From positions 1,860,001 to 1,924,000 of the forward strand of contig JAWUZG010000028.1 in assembly GCA_036785705.1 (NCBI GenBank): DNA of 64,000 bases, written 5' to 3'. This document shows, in pieces, positions 1 to 13,457 of the stretch. The first letter of the stretch is position 1; each line of letters begins with the position of its first letter. The position numbers and the translations under genes were made by a program. The notes under the pieces were generated by a model. The model ran no database searches and was not told the origin of the DNA. It saw nothing but the letters and a program-made list of their open reading frames with translations. This DNA is from Acanthornis magna (lineage: Eukaryota > Chordata > Aves > Passeriformes > Acanthizidae).

Positions 1-1007
1 ACCCATGGCAATGCTGAGAGCGCTGGGGGGAAACAGAAAGGGGCACATACTCACCCAAAAGCTGCCAGCCGTGCCTGCAATTTCATCCTGCAGCTTGTGT
101 TCGTGGGAGTTAATGGTCACTGAGGAAATCAGCGGTGGAATGTGAGCGGAAAGCACCATCAGCGAGTGTACTGAAAGACAGAGAGGGGCTGGTGCCGTGA
201 CAGGAGCAGAAATCACTGCTGCAGGACTATCAGTACCACAGCTGGCGATAAGGTGTTTGTCAGATGAGGATGATGAAGGTGTTGTAGGGGACAGGAGCAG
301 TGTCCCAGCTCTGAGTGGAAACCAAAGACAGAGCTACAGAATCATTTTTAATCCTTATCGTCTCTGCACAGCGGGCTGCAGTTCTTCTTGAAAAGACATT
401 TTTTGAAAGTAGAAGCCCTGGAAACATTAAATTCAAACCTCACGTCTCTGTGATCTGGTAGAGTTTTGTTTTTCTGTGATGATTCTGATAGTTATATCAT
501 TTACAAGGAAATTGGGATAGGAGAAACTTTTTTCACTTGTCTCTGGAGGAAGGCTGTAAACAATTTATCTTGCAACACAGCAACAGCAGCCAGAAACTCA
601 GCCCAAACTTCCTTTAAAAAATCTGCAACTCTGCCTCAACCAACAACAGTTGGAAAAGCACACCCTTTTCCTACATCAGAATTTCAAAGAGAAAATATCC
701 TTCATTCCCTCACTCAGCATCTTCAGGAAAGAAAGTAAAGAAGAGGAATTGACCCACACCTCATTGGATGCAAAGATTTTCCCTGTGTGCAGTGGCCCTG
801 GGTTACCTGTTCTGGGAACTCCTGTACCAAGATGCTTTTAGGAAAAAAGGTACAGTGCCACGGTTTTTTTCTGGACAGATGTCAGCCAGATTCATGGAGG
901 AATTTAGTAAAATGCAGAAGTCTACACAGAACATCTGCAGCTGAGACAGACATTCTACACATTTTCAAGTTTTTATGCAGACTAACAGGCACTTCATGGC
1001 ACAATTT

Positions 1008-1105
1008 CATAGAATTATGGTTTGGGTTGTAAGGGACCTTAAAGATCATCATGTTCCAAACCCCATTCCAGCCCAAATTTATCCCGCCAGCTCCCTATGC
1101 CCACT
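1008..1105 (-). mobile_element. Short CR1 3' end fragment
   Basis: On the minus strand it reads GATCTTTAAGGTCCCTTACA, ACCCAAACC and ATTCTATGA, the CR1 3' terminus. Beyond about 1,105 the similarity fades, so the inner limit is uncertain. Confidence 0.7.
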
Positions 1106-3930
1106 ATGTGAGGGTACACTGTGTGGGCTGCACGGACCAGGCAGACCGGGGTGAGCAGACCAGCCGCAGATATCTCTTTTCACCCCAGAAAACAAGGACA
1201 GCAAACAGAGGAAGTATTGGATTTGTAAAGGTATGATTCCTAACCCCTCAGTTTCTCCCACGTTGCAGAGTGCAGCTCTGAGCAGAGCACAGGCACTCGC
1301 TGTTATATATGTATTACACTTTCCAGCGCCAGGAAGCTTTCGAGTGGTAGGATGCCATCTGCTGCTCCAAAGGGTTATTTGCTCCCTCCTTATCCCTTCC
1401 CAGCGATGGGGAGAAACTGGGAATATATTTCAAACATTTGCGAAGTGAAAATGTTTTCGTCCATTAAAAAAAAAAACCCTCAGATAATAGAAAGTGAAGA
1501 GTTTAATGTCACAAGAGCTGGCTCAGTTATGAAGAAAGGTTTGTGCAATGAATGAACCATCCTAGAGAAGACATACAATATTTACCCACAGACCAGCTTG
1601 CGAAGAAGATTGGATTTCATATAATTTCCAGTCTAATGCCAAGAATTGCTGCTAATTCTGCCAGCACCCATCCCCATTACCGCAGAAACAATCACCTCCA
1701 CATCTGTGAGCCCATGAGATGCCCTGTGACCCTGAGATATGGTCCCAGCATGTCTTTCTAAAGCCTGTGGAGTGAAGAACAAATTAAAACACCCTATCAG
1801 CTCTCAGGGACTGGGACTTAAACCTGCGAGCAAGCTCTATTAAGTCCAGTAATAGACACCAGTCATACTCAGCCACACAATGGAAGTAAAAGGGGATGAA
1901 TAGCACTCCATCAGCTCCGGCACTCCAGAAGTAATAAGCATCATGCTGGGCTCACTGCACTGACTAATCCATAATTTATTTGGCTTCATAAATATCAAAA
2001 CATACCACAGCTGTTAGTACTTCAGTGCAAACCCTGCAAATATTGCTTCAATTATTCAAGAGCTCGTCGCAGGAGCCAGTCGACTGCTTCGAAGGTGCAA
2101 TTATAGAAGGCATCTCTTGCTTGGGAGGTTCAGCAGAGCAGTTGCCACCCAGGCCCCTGAGGCAGTTGGTACAGGGAGAGTTGGGAGCACCAACAATAAG
2201 AGGACAAAATTGCCTTTCCCTCAAAAATAGCCTAAAGCCTTCAGCCCCCCACAGGAAGGGAGGCAGGCACTTGGTGGCAGCGCTCAGAGGGGTTGTGTGT
2301 GGTCCCTGAGAGACTTCAGAGACCTCTCTGCTCCAGCATCTCACTCTAAGGGGCTGCTCAAGTGGTCATTAAATCAACAATCCCAAAGCTTGCACTCCTG
2401 AATTTACCCTCCACGCAGGACAGAGCCAGACCTGCGTGAAGGATCAAGTCCTTCAGTCCAAGTCATGTCTCCAAGGAGCCCCCACCTGAAGCCACCCTAG
2501 GCTTTTCCTCCTGAAGACACCTCCCTCTCCCAATGGCATTTGGGTGCCAGAGACAAGGCCAGGGGCTGTGTGCAGCTGCTGGCAGGTTGGGGGTCAGGGT
2601 TGCAGTGACCAGAAGGGACAGTGGCAAATGCACAGACCACAGGTCCCACACATCATCCCTGTCCATGCTCACGCTGCAGCCTCTCCCTCCACTGGGGTTC
2701 ATACATCAAATCCACCTCTTCAAAGCCGGATTTCCAGGCTGGACCATGTGGAAGTTGCTAGCTGTCTTTTATCGATCAATACATTTTTCCACTGAAGAGA
2801 AAAAATGGAAAATCATTTTAATCCTTATTTGTCTCCTGTGCCTTTCTCCTGAAAAGAAATGGGGAAAGGGAAGTCCCAGAGGCCAGCGACCGTCACAGAG
2901 CAGCACACAGCCTGGATGCATGCATGGGTTTGGGATCCCCACATCATCCGTGGAACAACACAAAGAATATTACCTGGAATAGATATTAGATAGCCTGGCT
3001 GATGCCTGCAATGTCTTTAGTTAATCAAGCAGGACAAAGTCAAAATGAAAGTGTGACCAGACCTACAGCAAGTCCCATTTGAGGATCTGAAGCCTAACTT
3101 TGTAAAATACAGTCAAATTTAATTTTCTTTGCAGATACTAGAGACCTGCTGACCCATTTTGGTACACCCCTTTGCTCCAGAACTGGGAAGCTGTTTTCCT
3201 GCATATCCAAAGTTTTTTAAAGAGGTTATTTTTTTGATCTTCAATGGGGCTGGAGCAAACTTCTGATGCTTCAGCACGGCCAGAGCTGTCAAAAAGCCAC
3301 CCAGGACTGTAAAGTCCAACTTTCTTTTTTTAACAGACAGCTGCCTGATCCCATGACTTTTTCAAAACAACGACAACTACAATAAAACCGCCTATGCATT
3401 CAATATTTCTATTAAAAGGGTTTGCTGGAGCACAGCAGGGCCTTTTCCTGCAGTGAGGGGAAGGACAGCGCAGCAGGGAAGGGCACCCGCTGGCAGGCAG
3501 GGCTCCTGCAAGTGAACAGCATGAAATTTTCATGCAAATTTCCCACCAGGGCCTCTCGAATAAAGCCCCAGATTTCCCTGCCCTTAATGAATAAATCACT
3601 CAGCTCATTAGTGGAGTCTCCGTCAAGAGGGCAGCAAGCATCACCTTTGTTGCTGAGTTGACCAAAGGACTGACATGACCAGGGATAAATATTGCTCTTA
3701 AACTGGTGCTGATGAAGCCGTGAAAACCATGTTAGCTCATAATCTCACACACAGAGAAGCAATGTGCAGATAATTGAGATATAAGTGCTGCTCAGGCACC
3801 AACTTCAGAGATGTTTCTTCCTCCCTTAGTAGGCAAACAAGCCATTTCCAAAGCAGTGAAGCTCTTTAATGTATGTCTGGAGGGGGCTTTTGCACAGCAG
3901 CAAAAACAAAGGGGGTCTAAAAAGGTCCTC

Positions 3931-3961
3931 TATAAATAAATAAATAAATATATATATATAT
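3931..3961 (+). repeat. (AAAT)n then (TA)n microsatellite
   Basis: Four AAAT units run into a TA dinucleotide run. Confidence 0.95.
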
Positions 3962-6768
3962 CAGCTGCTGGGGGAGCTGCAGGAGAGGTGTTTTGGTCAG
4001 AGTCCTGTGCACAGATGTGTCCTGGGGTGCTGTGCAAGGTCAGCAGCTCAAGCATTTCCCATAATACTCATCCCATGGATGTCGCACAGCCCAATCCTGC
4101 AGGACCCTTTCCGGGTTGGGGCCATTCAGGAAGCTCCACAAGCAGGGCCAGTGACGCTGCACAGAGCAAGAGAGCATTGATGGGGCATTGTCACATCCCC
4201 TCTGATGCCCATTAGTGGTACCCAACAGGGGCAGCTCTCCAGTCGTGTCTGGCTCTCCCTCCAGCTCTGCCTTCTTCCTCCTTCCTCGTTAATCAAATAA
4301 AAAGTAAATTTTCTGGAGCTCGCTCGCATTTTGGAGCATCTGAGGGTCCTATTTTCCTAACCAGGCACTTTGGATGCAGCAGGGAGAGTTCCAGCTCCAC
4401 ATTCAGCCTTGGCTCCACACATGTGGAGCGATCTCAGTCCCTGCCTGGTTTGGGTAAATAGAGGGAGGAGCAGCATCAGTGGTGCTTGTTCGAGAGCAGA
4501 TCTCTGGTGTTCCTGGATATGAATGTGCTTGCTTCTCCTGAAGAATGGGAAGACATTGGAGGTGTCCAAGAGATAATCCAGTGTATTCCCAGGCAACAAA
4601 AAGTGCCAGTGTTGAAGCAAAAGGCTTCTTGTGCACCCTTACCCTGCCCACACACCCCAGGGAATAGGCAGGTCAATGCTCCAACATTTCGTTTTCACAG
4701 GACACTGGCCTACTTTAAGGCATGGGCATTGCCAGGGAAATCCTTGCTGGAATTCCACATCCTCCAGATGCAGCTCTCTGTCACCCAGAGGACAGCTTTA
4801 AATTTTCTCATATTTTGTACACTGAGCACTCCCAGGCTAAAAGGTTTCATGGCAGAGTCTTGTTGTATTTGTGCTGCAGGTTATTTAACTTACAAGTAAT
4901 AACATTCTTGGAAAACATGGAAAAACAACCCCACGTGGCTGTGTCTCCGCCCTTGCTCACACTTCCAGAGGGACATTCATTGGCACCTGCCACGCTGTCA
5001 CTGCTGCACACTTCAAACCCCACAAATTTGAGCCAGAGGTCCTCAGCACCTCCTTTACTGCCCAAGCTTGATAAATCCAATGCATATCCATGGAGTCTAC
5101 CTGCTATCAATGAAAATATCAATGTGGAAAGCCTGTTACAGGAAAAGTAGACCGGCAGCTCCCAGGCTTTCTGTCAGTATATGAACATAAGGCAGATATC
5201 CGCTCTTTAAATATTTTAAATTTCTCACTCCGCAGAGTGGTATAAACAGACACTTTAGTGTGCAGACCTGGGACAGCTTTGACTTCAACAGAGTATAGAG
5301 GGAAAGAGGCTGATCCTGACTGATGGGTTGTACTTGTTTAACAGTTCAGCTCCTGTGGGTGTCTGGGGATGTGTCCCTGTGCTGGCACAAACCTTCTGCA
5401 GCATTCCCAGTCGCACCGCACTGCTGCAGCTTGTGCTGCCGACACCCTGCTTTCCAACACTTCCCAACAATATTTTCTTCAAGACAGGAACATTTGGAGT
5501 TAGGGAAAATCCCCAAAATAACACAGATTCAGGCACCATTACTGCTTTTGCAAAAGCACCACACTCACCTCACCATGCTGTGGTGCAGAAGCTCATGGCT
5601 CAGCCCCTGGAAAAAGTTGAGTCATATGAGTACAGTCTCTTGAATGGCTAATGGAGCCCTCAGGAGCTGCTGAAGAGGAACGCTGGGTATTTAGATGGAC
5701 ACTGAGTTTATTAAAAAGACAGGGGAAGGACAGATGTTAGTTCTGTCTGCTTTCGTGCTGTTTCACTTCTAGAATTGCTTCCTCCGGGACTTTAAGCCCT
5801 GAGAAGCTTGTGCCTCCAGCCCTACAAAAAGCAGGACCCCAAAACATTGCACAGGGAGACTTGGCTCTGCCAAGGAAAAAAAGGAATGCTGAAGTTGTCT
5901 CCTGCATGTTACATTTTCTCTTCTCTGCACCTCCACCAACCCCCAGAGGTGGCACACAGAGGTGTGGCCCATGAGGCCTTGGGGACATCTCCATGGGGAC
6001 AAAAGCCAAATCCAGCACAGTTTGTAGCGGGAGATGGTGTTCTGGCCATCCTTCCCTCCAAGGAAAAAACTTCACCTTGGTTTCACCTTGAATGAGATGT
6101 TCATCCAGAAGCTAAAGAACATTTTACAGCTGTGAATCACAATTGTGTGAGACAGATAATTAGGCAATCAGAGCAATTAGGTGTTAAAAAGACACCAAGT
6201 ATAGAAATGAGGGTGAAGAACAAGGGAAGACAGGAAAATTCTTGCTAGAAATTTTTAAAATTACAATGATGCAGGAGAAAGATGCTGGAGGGAAGAAAAA
6301 GGAAGAAGGCAGAGGGCAAAGTAAGTTGTCTTGGGCAAGGCATACAAAAATTAATAGTTGCCCCTGTGAATTCCTGGGATTTCTGAGGTGGTTGATTTTA
6401 CTTATCAAAATCAACAGTCAAAAACCTACAGAGGATACCAATTATGCATTATTTGGGCTTTGGAGTTATTAACACTCTTTGCAACCTTTACATTTTGATG
6501 CTGTGGTAAGCCAGACGCACCACTTGGAGAACAGTCCTGCCTCCAGGCATCTCCCTGGAGAGCCACATTCCCTATCAGGCTGAAACAGCCTCTTCTTCTT
6601 CTGGGGATTACAGTTTGCTTTGCCTGCCTGGGACTTTCGAGTCTCTCATGTCTCATACAAGGCTGACCAAAATGTGGTGAATTGGGTGAAGCTGATTGTA
6701 GAGTCATTTCAGGTCTTTCCTTTTTCCAGTTTGGTCATTTGTTCAGGACCTTCAAGGTGAACAAAGAG

Positions 6769-6832
6769 CACACCTCCATTCAACATATATTCTTTTTCTG
6801 TTGATGTATATAAACGTCAGCTATGTCCAAGT
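6769..6832 (+). repeat. Dispersed repeat, copy 1
   Basis: It contains ATTCAACATAT, then TTGATGTATATAAA, then GTCCAAGT, matching a second copy at 8,313-8,381 over about 60 bases with small differences. Family not recognised. Confidence 0.75.
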
Positions 6833-8312
6833 CTGGAGCAAAGCTCTGAGCCCTGGCTGTGCCTAGCTCTGGACACTGTTTGTGTGGCTGTGGAGTCTGC
6901 TGGGTGTGCTGGTGGAGAGTTCAGAGAGATCCCTCTGGAAACAGGAAAAAATCCCCCCTTCCTTGCAGAGAAGTCAAAGTCTTGGGTGCACCAACCAAGA
7001 GAAAGGGAATTTGCAATGCTAAAGAACTTGTGGAGCTTAACACAGCAAACTCCACCCAGCTTTTCCCGTGCTCTGCTTCTCATCACAAAGACCAGATCTG
7101 GCACCAAGACAGAGAAGGGACTGTGGCTCTCCAGACTGGGACTGGGACTTGGCGAGGCACTCAAAGATTGCCCCATTTCTCTGCTTGGGAAAAGGGTTTG
7201 CCTGACTTGCTGTCTGAAAAACTCAAAAAGTATGGAGTAAAAATTTGGTTTTGGTTTTTGTTGGTTTTTTTTTTTTTTTTTTTACTGGGATTCAGGTGAC
7301 TGGGTGCAGCTTATAGCTCTGCTCCTGGATTTCTGGCATTTCGTCACCACATTCTGTCTTATCCAGGCACTTCTGCCCATGGATGTGGAAAGCAGTGCTG
7401 ATTCTCCTCATCAAAACCCACCACAGAAAACCACTTTGGCACAGGCAGACTTTCCTCTCCTCTTGTAGGAACAGCACAGGAAAACTCAAATTGCTGATGG
7501 TGACACTCAAGAATTTTTTTAACATTTATCCTGTCTCACATGGGGCTCTCCAGCCTCCCATCACTCAGCACAGCATTTGGGCACCTCCCCAGCCTCCTCA
7601 CGCAGCACCACATCTCCTCTGTGCCTGCTGAGGCTGCCATCCCCCCTGCCCCTGCCTCCCACCCTCTCCCTTCTCCCCTTGACTTGTTGGACCAGCCCTT
7701 CCCCAGCTCTTTGTACTGCTCTTATTGGAAGGCAAAAAAAAGCAATTTTAAGTGCAAAAGAGCTTTTCTGGATTTCACTGATTCTGTTTCACCCTGATGT
7801 TTGGGAGTGGGCTGGGTACAGCATGTTCCTGCTGAAGGGACTGAGGTGCAAGGTGCCATGGCACTTTCCTGCTCTGCCACCACATCAGCCTCTGTGCTCA
7901 GCTGAAACAATCCCTTCTTAACCCAGCAGACAGCTGGAAAATCATTATCAAGATCAAAATCGTTATAAAGATTTTCTTCCCACTTTCTCCACATGCCAGC
8001 AGGGCAAAGGGGACACACAGGGTGACTCTTGCTCTTCTCTCCCCCTCTGATTGCTCCACAGCCCCTCCTGGCACTGACATATTTTTGTATTTTACTCACC
8101 CTCCCTTGCATTTGTTTTGTATTTCACCTTCACTCTCTTGCACTTATACCAGCCAAAAATCCCCTTTAGCTCTGATTTCCAAAAATTCCTCAATGCTTTT
8201 TTGTGAGTGCTTGCCAGAATTCGAGATTCCATAGCATCTTCCTGGACACATCTGTTCAGCCCTTTCTCTGCCTCGCATGATCCTCTCCAAATCTCACCAC
8301 ACAGGATTAGAA

Positions 8313-8381
8313 ACACACCCCTATTCAACATATGCCCTTTTACTGTTGTTGATGTATATAAATGCCAGCTGTGTCCAAGTT
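8313..8381 (+). repeat. Dispersed repeat, copy 2
   Basis: About 60 bases matching copy 1 at 6,769, with a three-base insertion (GTTGTTGATG) and scattered substitutions. The flanks of the two copies do not match. Confidence 0.75.
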
Positions 8382-11300
8382 TTTTTAGGGGTTTTTGCCG
8401 TAATCAGGCTTCACAATGAAGTTACACTTTCTCACAAGCTCACTGACATTCTTCTTTAAATCGGCTGAGGCACCTGTGCTTTAAAACACTTTGAAAAGCA
8501 ACTTTATCTATTTAAATGAAGCATGTAATGGCCTTAAAAAGAAAAAAAAAAAAAAAAAAGAGTGGATTAAATATCAAACTTATTGAAGCAAATGGGAGTT
8601 TTGTCCCTGACGTCAGCCAAGCCGGGGTTTCACCAAGAATCTGAGAGCACAGATGAGCAGATAATAGAAACGAGCCAGCTGTGAAAGCTGGATCTGCAAT
8701 CTCAGCCTGAACTCCCCTGCCCCACACAAAGGTTACAGCATGGCTCTGCCTCTAATTGCTGTAGGAATTACCATCCTATTGCATTCTCTGCTATTCCATC
8801 ACTGAAAGAAGGACACTTCTGATACAAATGGCAGGGGGAAAAAAAGAGAACAGCAAAGCACTGAAACCCATAGGTATTATCCTGCCTTATGCACTTATGA
8901 AATGAGAAGGTTATTACCGCAGAGAGGAATTAGGCTACAATGCTGATGCTCTGTCTCGCTGAGGGTTTACAGAGTGGTAATTAAGAGAAGCACTTTCTGT
9001 GTAAGAGAGCTCTTCTGCTGCAGAGGAAGAAGAAACATTTCTGCTGGTTTTAATCAGGCATTGATGGATGGCGTTAATCAGCTACGATAACGTGCCAGCG
9101 TCTCCCTCACGCTGCGGCTCTGCAGAGCTCCTGGAGCTGCTGGATAACCCCAGCACGCTCCCTGCCTGGCTGGACCACAGCCCCATCACTGGGGAAGCAT
9201 GCTGAGCCTGGATCTATCAGGACAGGGAAAGTACCAATCCTGCTGTTTATTTAGTTAAAAATTTCCAGCATTGTTTTGGAACCCCTGCAGCTTCGCAGAC
9301 CCCAAACCCTGAAATCCCTGGGCATACCAAAATGAAAAACCCATTTCTTCACATGAGGCTGCTCCTGCTCATGGGCGTAAATGACTGGAATGAGTTTCAG
9401 AGCCAGTGACGCAAGAGGGACACATCTCTGCAGCAGAGGTGGACTCGAAGGACTTTGTGGGGAGTGCTTCTTTCCCAGATGCTCCTATCCCACCTCCGTG
9501 AGCAGCCTGGCTTTGGGAGACTGCAGCGAGGCCATCAGGACCCTGGGGTGCTTTGAAAGCCTCTGTGCATGCACACCCCACAGCCCTGGCAGCTCTGATT
9601 CCTAGGGGGCTGAGAATCTCCCTGCTATGGGCACGGAAGCACGGCAAGGATAAAGCCCCTGCACTTTGTTCCAAGCCAGGAACACCAACTGCACTGAGTT
9701 AAGCCGATCTGGAAAGTTTGGGGTGAGCAGGTTACTCACCACACAGCAGCAGGACCATGTTCAGAGCAGTCTCCAGTGCTGCAGTGATGGGCACCAGGGC
9801 TCGACCCAAAACCTGCTCAAGGTCACTGAATCCTTCAGAGCTTTCCGTCTGCTTGGCAGCTTTTGAGACTGGGTGAAAAAAAGAAGTGCAGAAGGCACCT
9901 AACTGTGGCTGATGGGAATGATCTCCACTGTGCTGGAGTGCAAATGGTGAGAGAGGGTAGAGAACAGTAAAAATGTAGGGTACTGAGACCCAGACACCCA
10001 ATGTGCTCCTCTGATTATCCACAGCACTGTCTTTGCTGGGTTTGAGGGGTTTGGATCCGAGGGAAGGTTTGAGGATGTGCAGACTGTGAGAGAAAGCTGA
10101 GCCTCCCTCCACAGAAAACATTTCATTTGCATCTTCTGGAAAAGTTGGAAACAATTTTTCTTGTCCTCTTGCTTGTCCAAAATCAGCAGGGGATTTTCTC
10201 CAGCATCTGTCTCCTTGGAACATCGTGGGCAGCTTTTATTTTATTTTCAAGCACATCTTGAAAGTGCAGGGAGGGAGAACAGCCCCTGGCTGTGCCTCAA
10301 CAGAGGGTCAAGCTCTGTGCCAGAGACAGAGCATCGGGCTTGGTGCCAGTGGGTGCAAACACTCGTGCCCTGTGGTCCTGATCCATCCCACAGCTGCCAG
10401 ACCTCAGAGCCACAGCTGTGGGGGAGCAAAAGAGGATAAAATGGTATTTCTTTGAGTGAAAAAGAGCCTTCCAAGGACACAGCTGTTATTTTGAAGAGTG
10501 GGGCAGGAAAGGCCATGGGGCCCTTGCTTTGGTGTGCTGCTCATTGCCAAGGGCACTGCCTGGAGGAAGAGAAAGGGCCATTGGGAAGCACACGTGGGGC
10601 AGCCCTGGCTCCAGGTGAGCACCAGGAGCATCTCTGTATCGTTCCTCTAGGCCAGACCAGGTCTTGATGATGAGTTAAGGGAGTGCATAAATGCCTGGGC
10701 AGTTTGCAGAGCAGTCCATGTGCCTGTTCCTGCAGATACAGGGTCCAGCTGGAAGCCCATGGAGGAACCACGGCAATTTCAGGAGCAAAACTTGGAAGCA
10801 AGAACCTGGTACTGAGCCCACCATGGGATTTGTGTCCCACTGGAGCAAGGAGAAGGGGATAGACAGAGACATCATCTAAATCTCTCTGAGCAGAATGAAG
10901 CCATTCCAACATGTGGTTACAACCATGGCCTCATCAGCATCATGGCTGTTGCTGGGACTGGAAAAATGCAGTTAAACAGCATAATTGATGTCTCAAAGTG
11001 GGTGGATTTGTTAAACTTAGTTAAATTTTCTAAGCAGAGCTCAAGCAGAGACACTCAAGGGCAAGGAAAAATGCCACTGCTCATGAGGATTGGGTTTTGG
11101 TTGGTCCTGATCTGCCTCTTGTGGGATGGCTTCTAGCTACCATGAAGGAAACAGGAAAAAAAATCACAAACCCCAGTGTGGTTTTGGCTTTTAACCATCT
11201 CTTAGGGAAACCATAGGTCACACCTTCATCAGACTGACTTTTACAGACCCACAAGGACTTGCAGATGGCTTCTCCCACTGGGTCTCAGGCAGCACAGGCA

Positions 11301-11518
11301 GCAGCTCCTGCCTTTTTCCCCAGCCTGGGACTGATCACCCAAAACCCTGGCATAGAGAAGATTGATGCTAAAAGCATCTACAGGAACTTTCTGTCCAGCT
11401 TCTGTTGTGTGCTGGGGGATGACAAAGGAGCCAGCGCTGTCCCCAGCCTGCAGCTACACAGCAAAATGCAGCTGCTTGGAGAGGAACTGAACTGTCAGTA
11501 CCAAGAGACAGCACTGCA

Positions 11519-11602
11519 CGTGTCCTTCCCAAGGATAGGGATGTCCTTCCAGGGGATAGGGATGTCCTTCCCGGGGTTAGGGATGTCCTTCCAGGGGATA
11601 GA
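11519..11602 (+). repeat. Four tandem copies of a 21-base unit
   Basis: The unit is like GATGTCCTTCCAGGGGATAG with a 21-base period (starts near 11,519, 11,540, 11,561 and 11,582); the first copy is the most diverged. The period is a multiple of three, so an open frame here reads as heptapeptide repeats; no other sign of coding. Confidence 0.9.
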
Positions 11603-12352
11603 GTTGAGACGAAGAGGGACTCACATACCCCAGATTTTTAATCCTCTGTTGTAAAGTGCTCCAGCGCAAGAGCTACAGAAACTACAACCTTGGAGCGTGG
11701 GAATAGCTGAGAGCAGCCTTTGCTGTAAAGTGTGAACAAACAAACAAAGAAAAACTTTTAAAAAGCAACAGCAAACCAGTCCAAGGTTACTGGCCTATAC
11801 ATGTGAATTCAAAGGCAGAGTTTCCTTTTTTAAACCCAAGGTTGATTCTCTCTCAGAGTTATTGTTTGGATTAGAGTCTTGCCCTGAAAGAGGATGAATC
11901 TGCCTCTCTGCGCCAGCAAAAAAATGTTGCTATTCACATCTCACTGGAGGTGTTAGACAAAAGTAAGCACCGCCTGTAAATAAGCTGCCTTAATAATTAA
12001 TTGCCAGCACAGACAGCACAATAGAAAAGCCCCAGAAATAAGTTACTGCAAGTACAATTTCAACCAAACAGTGCATGAACAGCTTCTGAAAAAGCCTTCA
12101 AAAAGCAGACCCTGAGTTTCAGAGAGAGGTAAAACACCGCCTATCAACTTGTCTCTGCTCTCTGAATAAGAAGCCTTTTACTCCACTTCAGGTGAGGCAG
12201 CACACAGCCCACAAATGAGCACCCATCAGCAGTCCCTGGCTGCCAAACAGGAAAATACAAAAGCTATCAAAGTAGCAGGGATGAGTAAGCAGTGGCATAT
12301 TCATAGGGAGCAGGGAAGAGGAGGGAGGAAGAAACGGAGAGGGAGGGGGGAA

Positions 12353-12544
12353 GGATGGATGGATGGATGGATGGATGGATGGATGGATGGATGGATGGAT
12401 GGATAATGGATGGATGGATAATGGATGGATGGATGGATGGATGGATGGATAGGATGGATGGATAGGATGGATAGGATGGATGGATAGGATGGATAGGATG
12501 GATGGATGGATGGATGGATGGATGGATGGATAGGATGGATGGAT
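12353..12544 (+). repeat. (GGAT)n microsatellite
   Basis: About 190 bases of GGAT units, with single-base insertions (ATAATGG, ATAGGAT) breaking the register in the second half. The reverse strand reads as Ser-Ile-His-Pro repeats, which is not coding. Confidence 0.97.
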
Positions 12545-12864
12545 GTGGTCTGTGAACGTGATCACTAAGAGATATCACCACACAGAGAGAGCAGCCCCAT
12601 GACGGCCACAGGCATCCTCTGTTGAGGGAAGTTTCATCCAGCAGCAATGGGAATAAGAGGAGGATGAGGAAGGCAGGACCTCCTTAGGCCCTGTCAGGGA
12701 GCATAGACTTTATCTGAGAAGTGCAAGGTATGAGGCACAGGGAGAGGACAAGTTTTATCAAAACAAGGTTCAAAAGGGAAGAATATGAAGTGGTCCATGC
12801 CCCAAGCCTATCAGTGTTTTAGAGGGATAATGCCCTTAATAACATGCTTTAAGCACTTAATTAG

Positions 12865-12957
12865 TTCTTCTCTTCTCTTCTCTTCTCTTCTCTTCTCTTC
12901 TCTTCTCTTCTTCTATTCTTATTCTTCTTTTATCCTACCCTATCTTATCCTATCCTG
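12865..12957 (+). repeat. Pyrimidine tract: (TTCTC)n followed by (TATCC)n
   Basis: Nine or so TTCTC units to about 12,911, then an imperfect TTATTC/TATCC stretch. A nearly all-pyrimidine strand. Confidence 0.95.
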
Positions 12958-13338
12958 TGATTTAGGACAATTCAAAGCTCACTTTAAGCTATTATTAGCA
13001 AGTAGGGGAGAGATGGAAGTGACAGGAAGGAGAGAGAAGAAATTGTAAATAGAAAAAAAATACACATTCAAGCAGAATTTATAATTCCCATATAGGGGAA
13101 AGAAGTGGTAATGATGCACATCAAACCAAGGAAATTGGCTAATTAAATTTCTTACTTAGCATACATTAACTGAGCTGCAACTTGCACTTCACTGCATTGT
13201 CAATACCCAAACTTCTGTTCCTCAGAAGTGAGAAATGCCACAGGAGCAGAGCAAGACAGCTTTATTTTACACCCACTCTGAAGGGCAGCCAGTGTTGGAA
13301 GATAGCCAAGACACAGGGTCAGCTGCATGTGAGGCTGT

Positions 13339-13457
13339 GGTCACTCAGTCCTGTGTAATCCCTGTGCAGGATCCTAGTGGTCACTCAGCTCTGAGTGACC
13401 CCTGTGCAAGATCCCAGTGGTCACTCAGCTCTGAGTGACCCTGTGCAGGATCCCAGC
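13339..13457 (+). repeat. Three tandem copies of a 40-base unit with a palindrome
   Basis: Units start at 13,339, 13,379 and 13,419 with GGTCACTCAG and share CCTGTGCAGGATCC-type ends. In the second and third copies GGTCACTCAG is followed two bases later by its exact reverse complement CTGAGTGACC, giving two 22-base near-perfect palindromes. Confidence 0.92.

Larger units (their letters stand above)
1106..12352. other. No supported gene; probable intergenic DNA
   Basis: Apart from the small repeats listed, I see only short open frames with no family resemblance, poly-T (about 7,266-7,283) and poly-A (about 8,542-8,560) runs. An A+T-rich, TAAT-containing stretch at about 8,740-9,100 lacks repeat character. 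Confidence 0.6.

Noticed and set aside
12188..12647. Ser-Ile-His-Pro repeat frames on the minus strand
   Set aside because: They are translations of the GGAT microsatellite.
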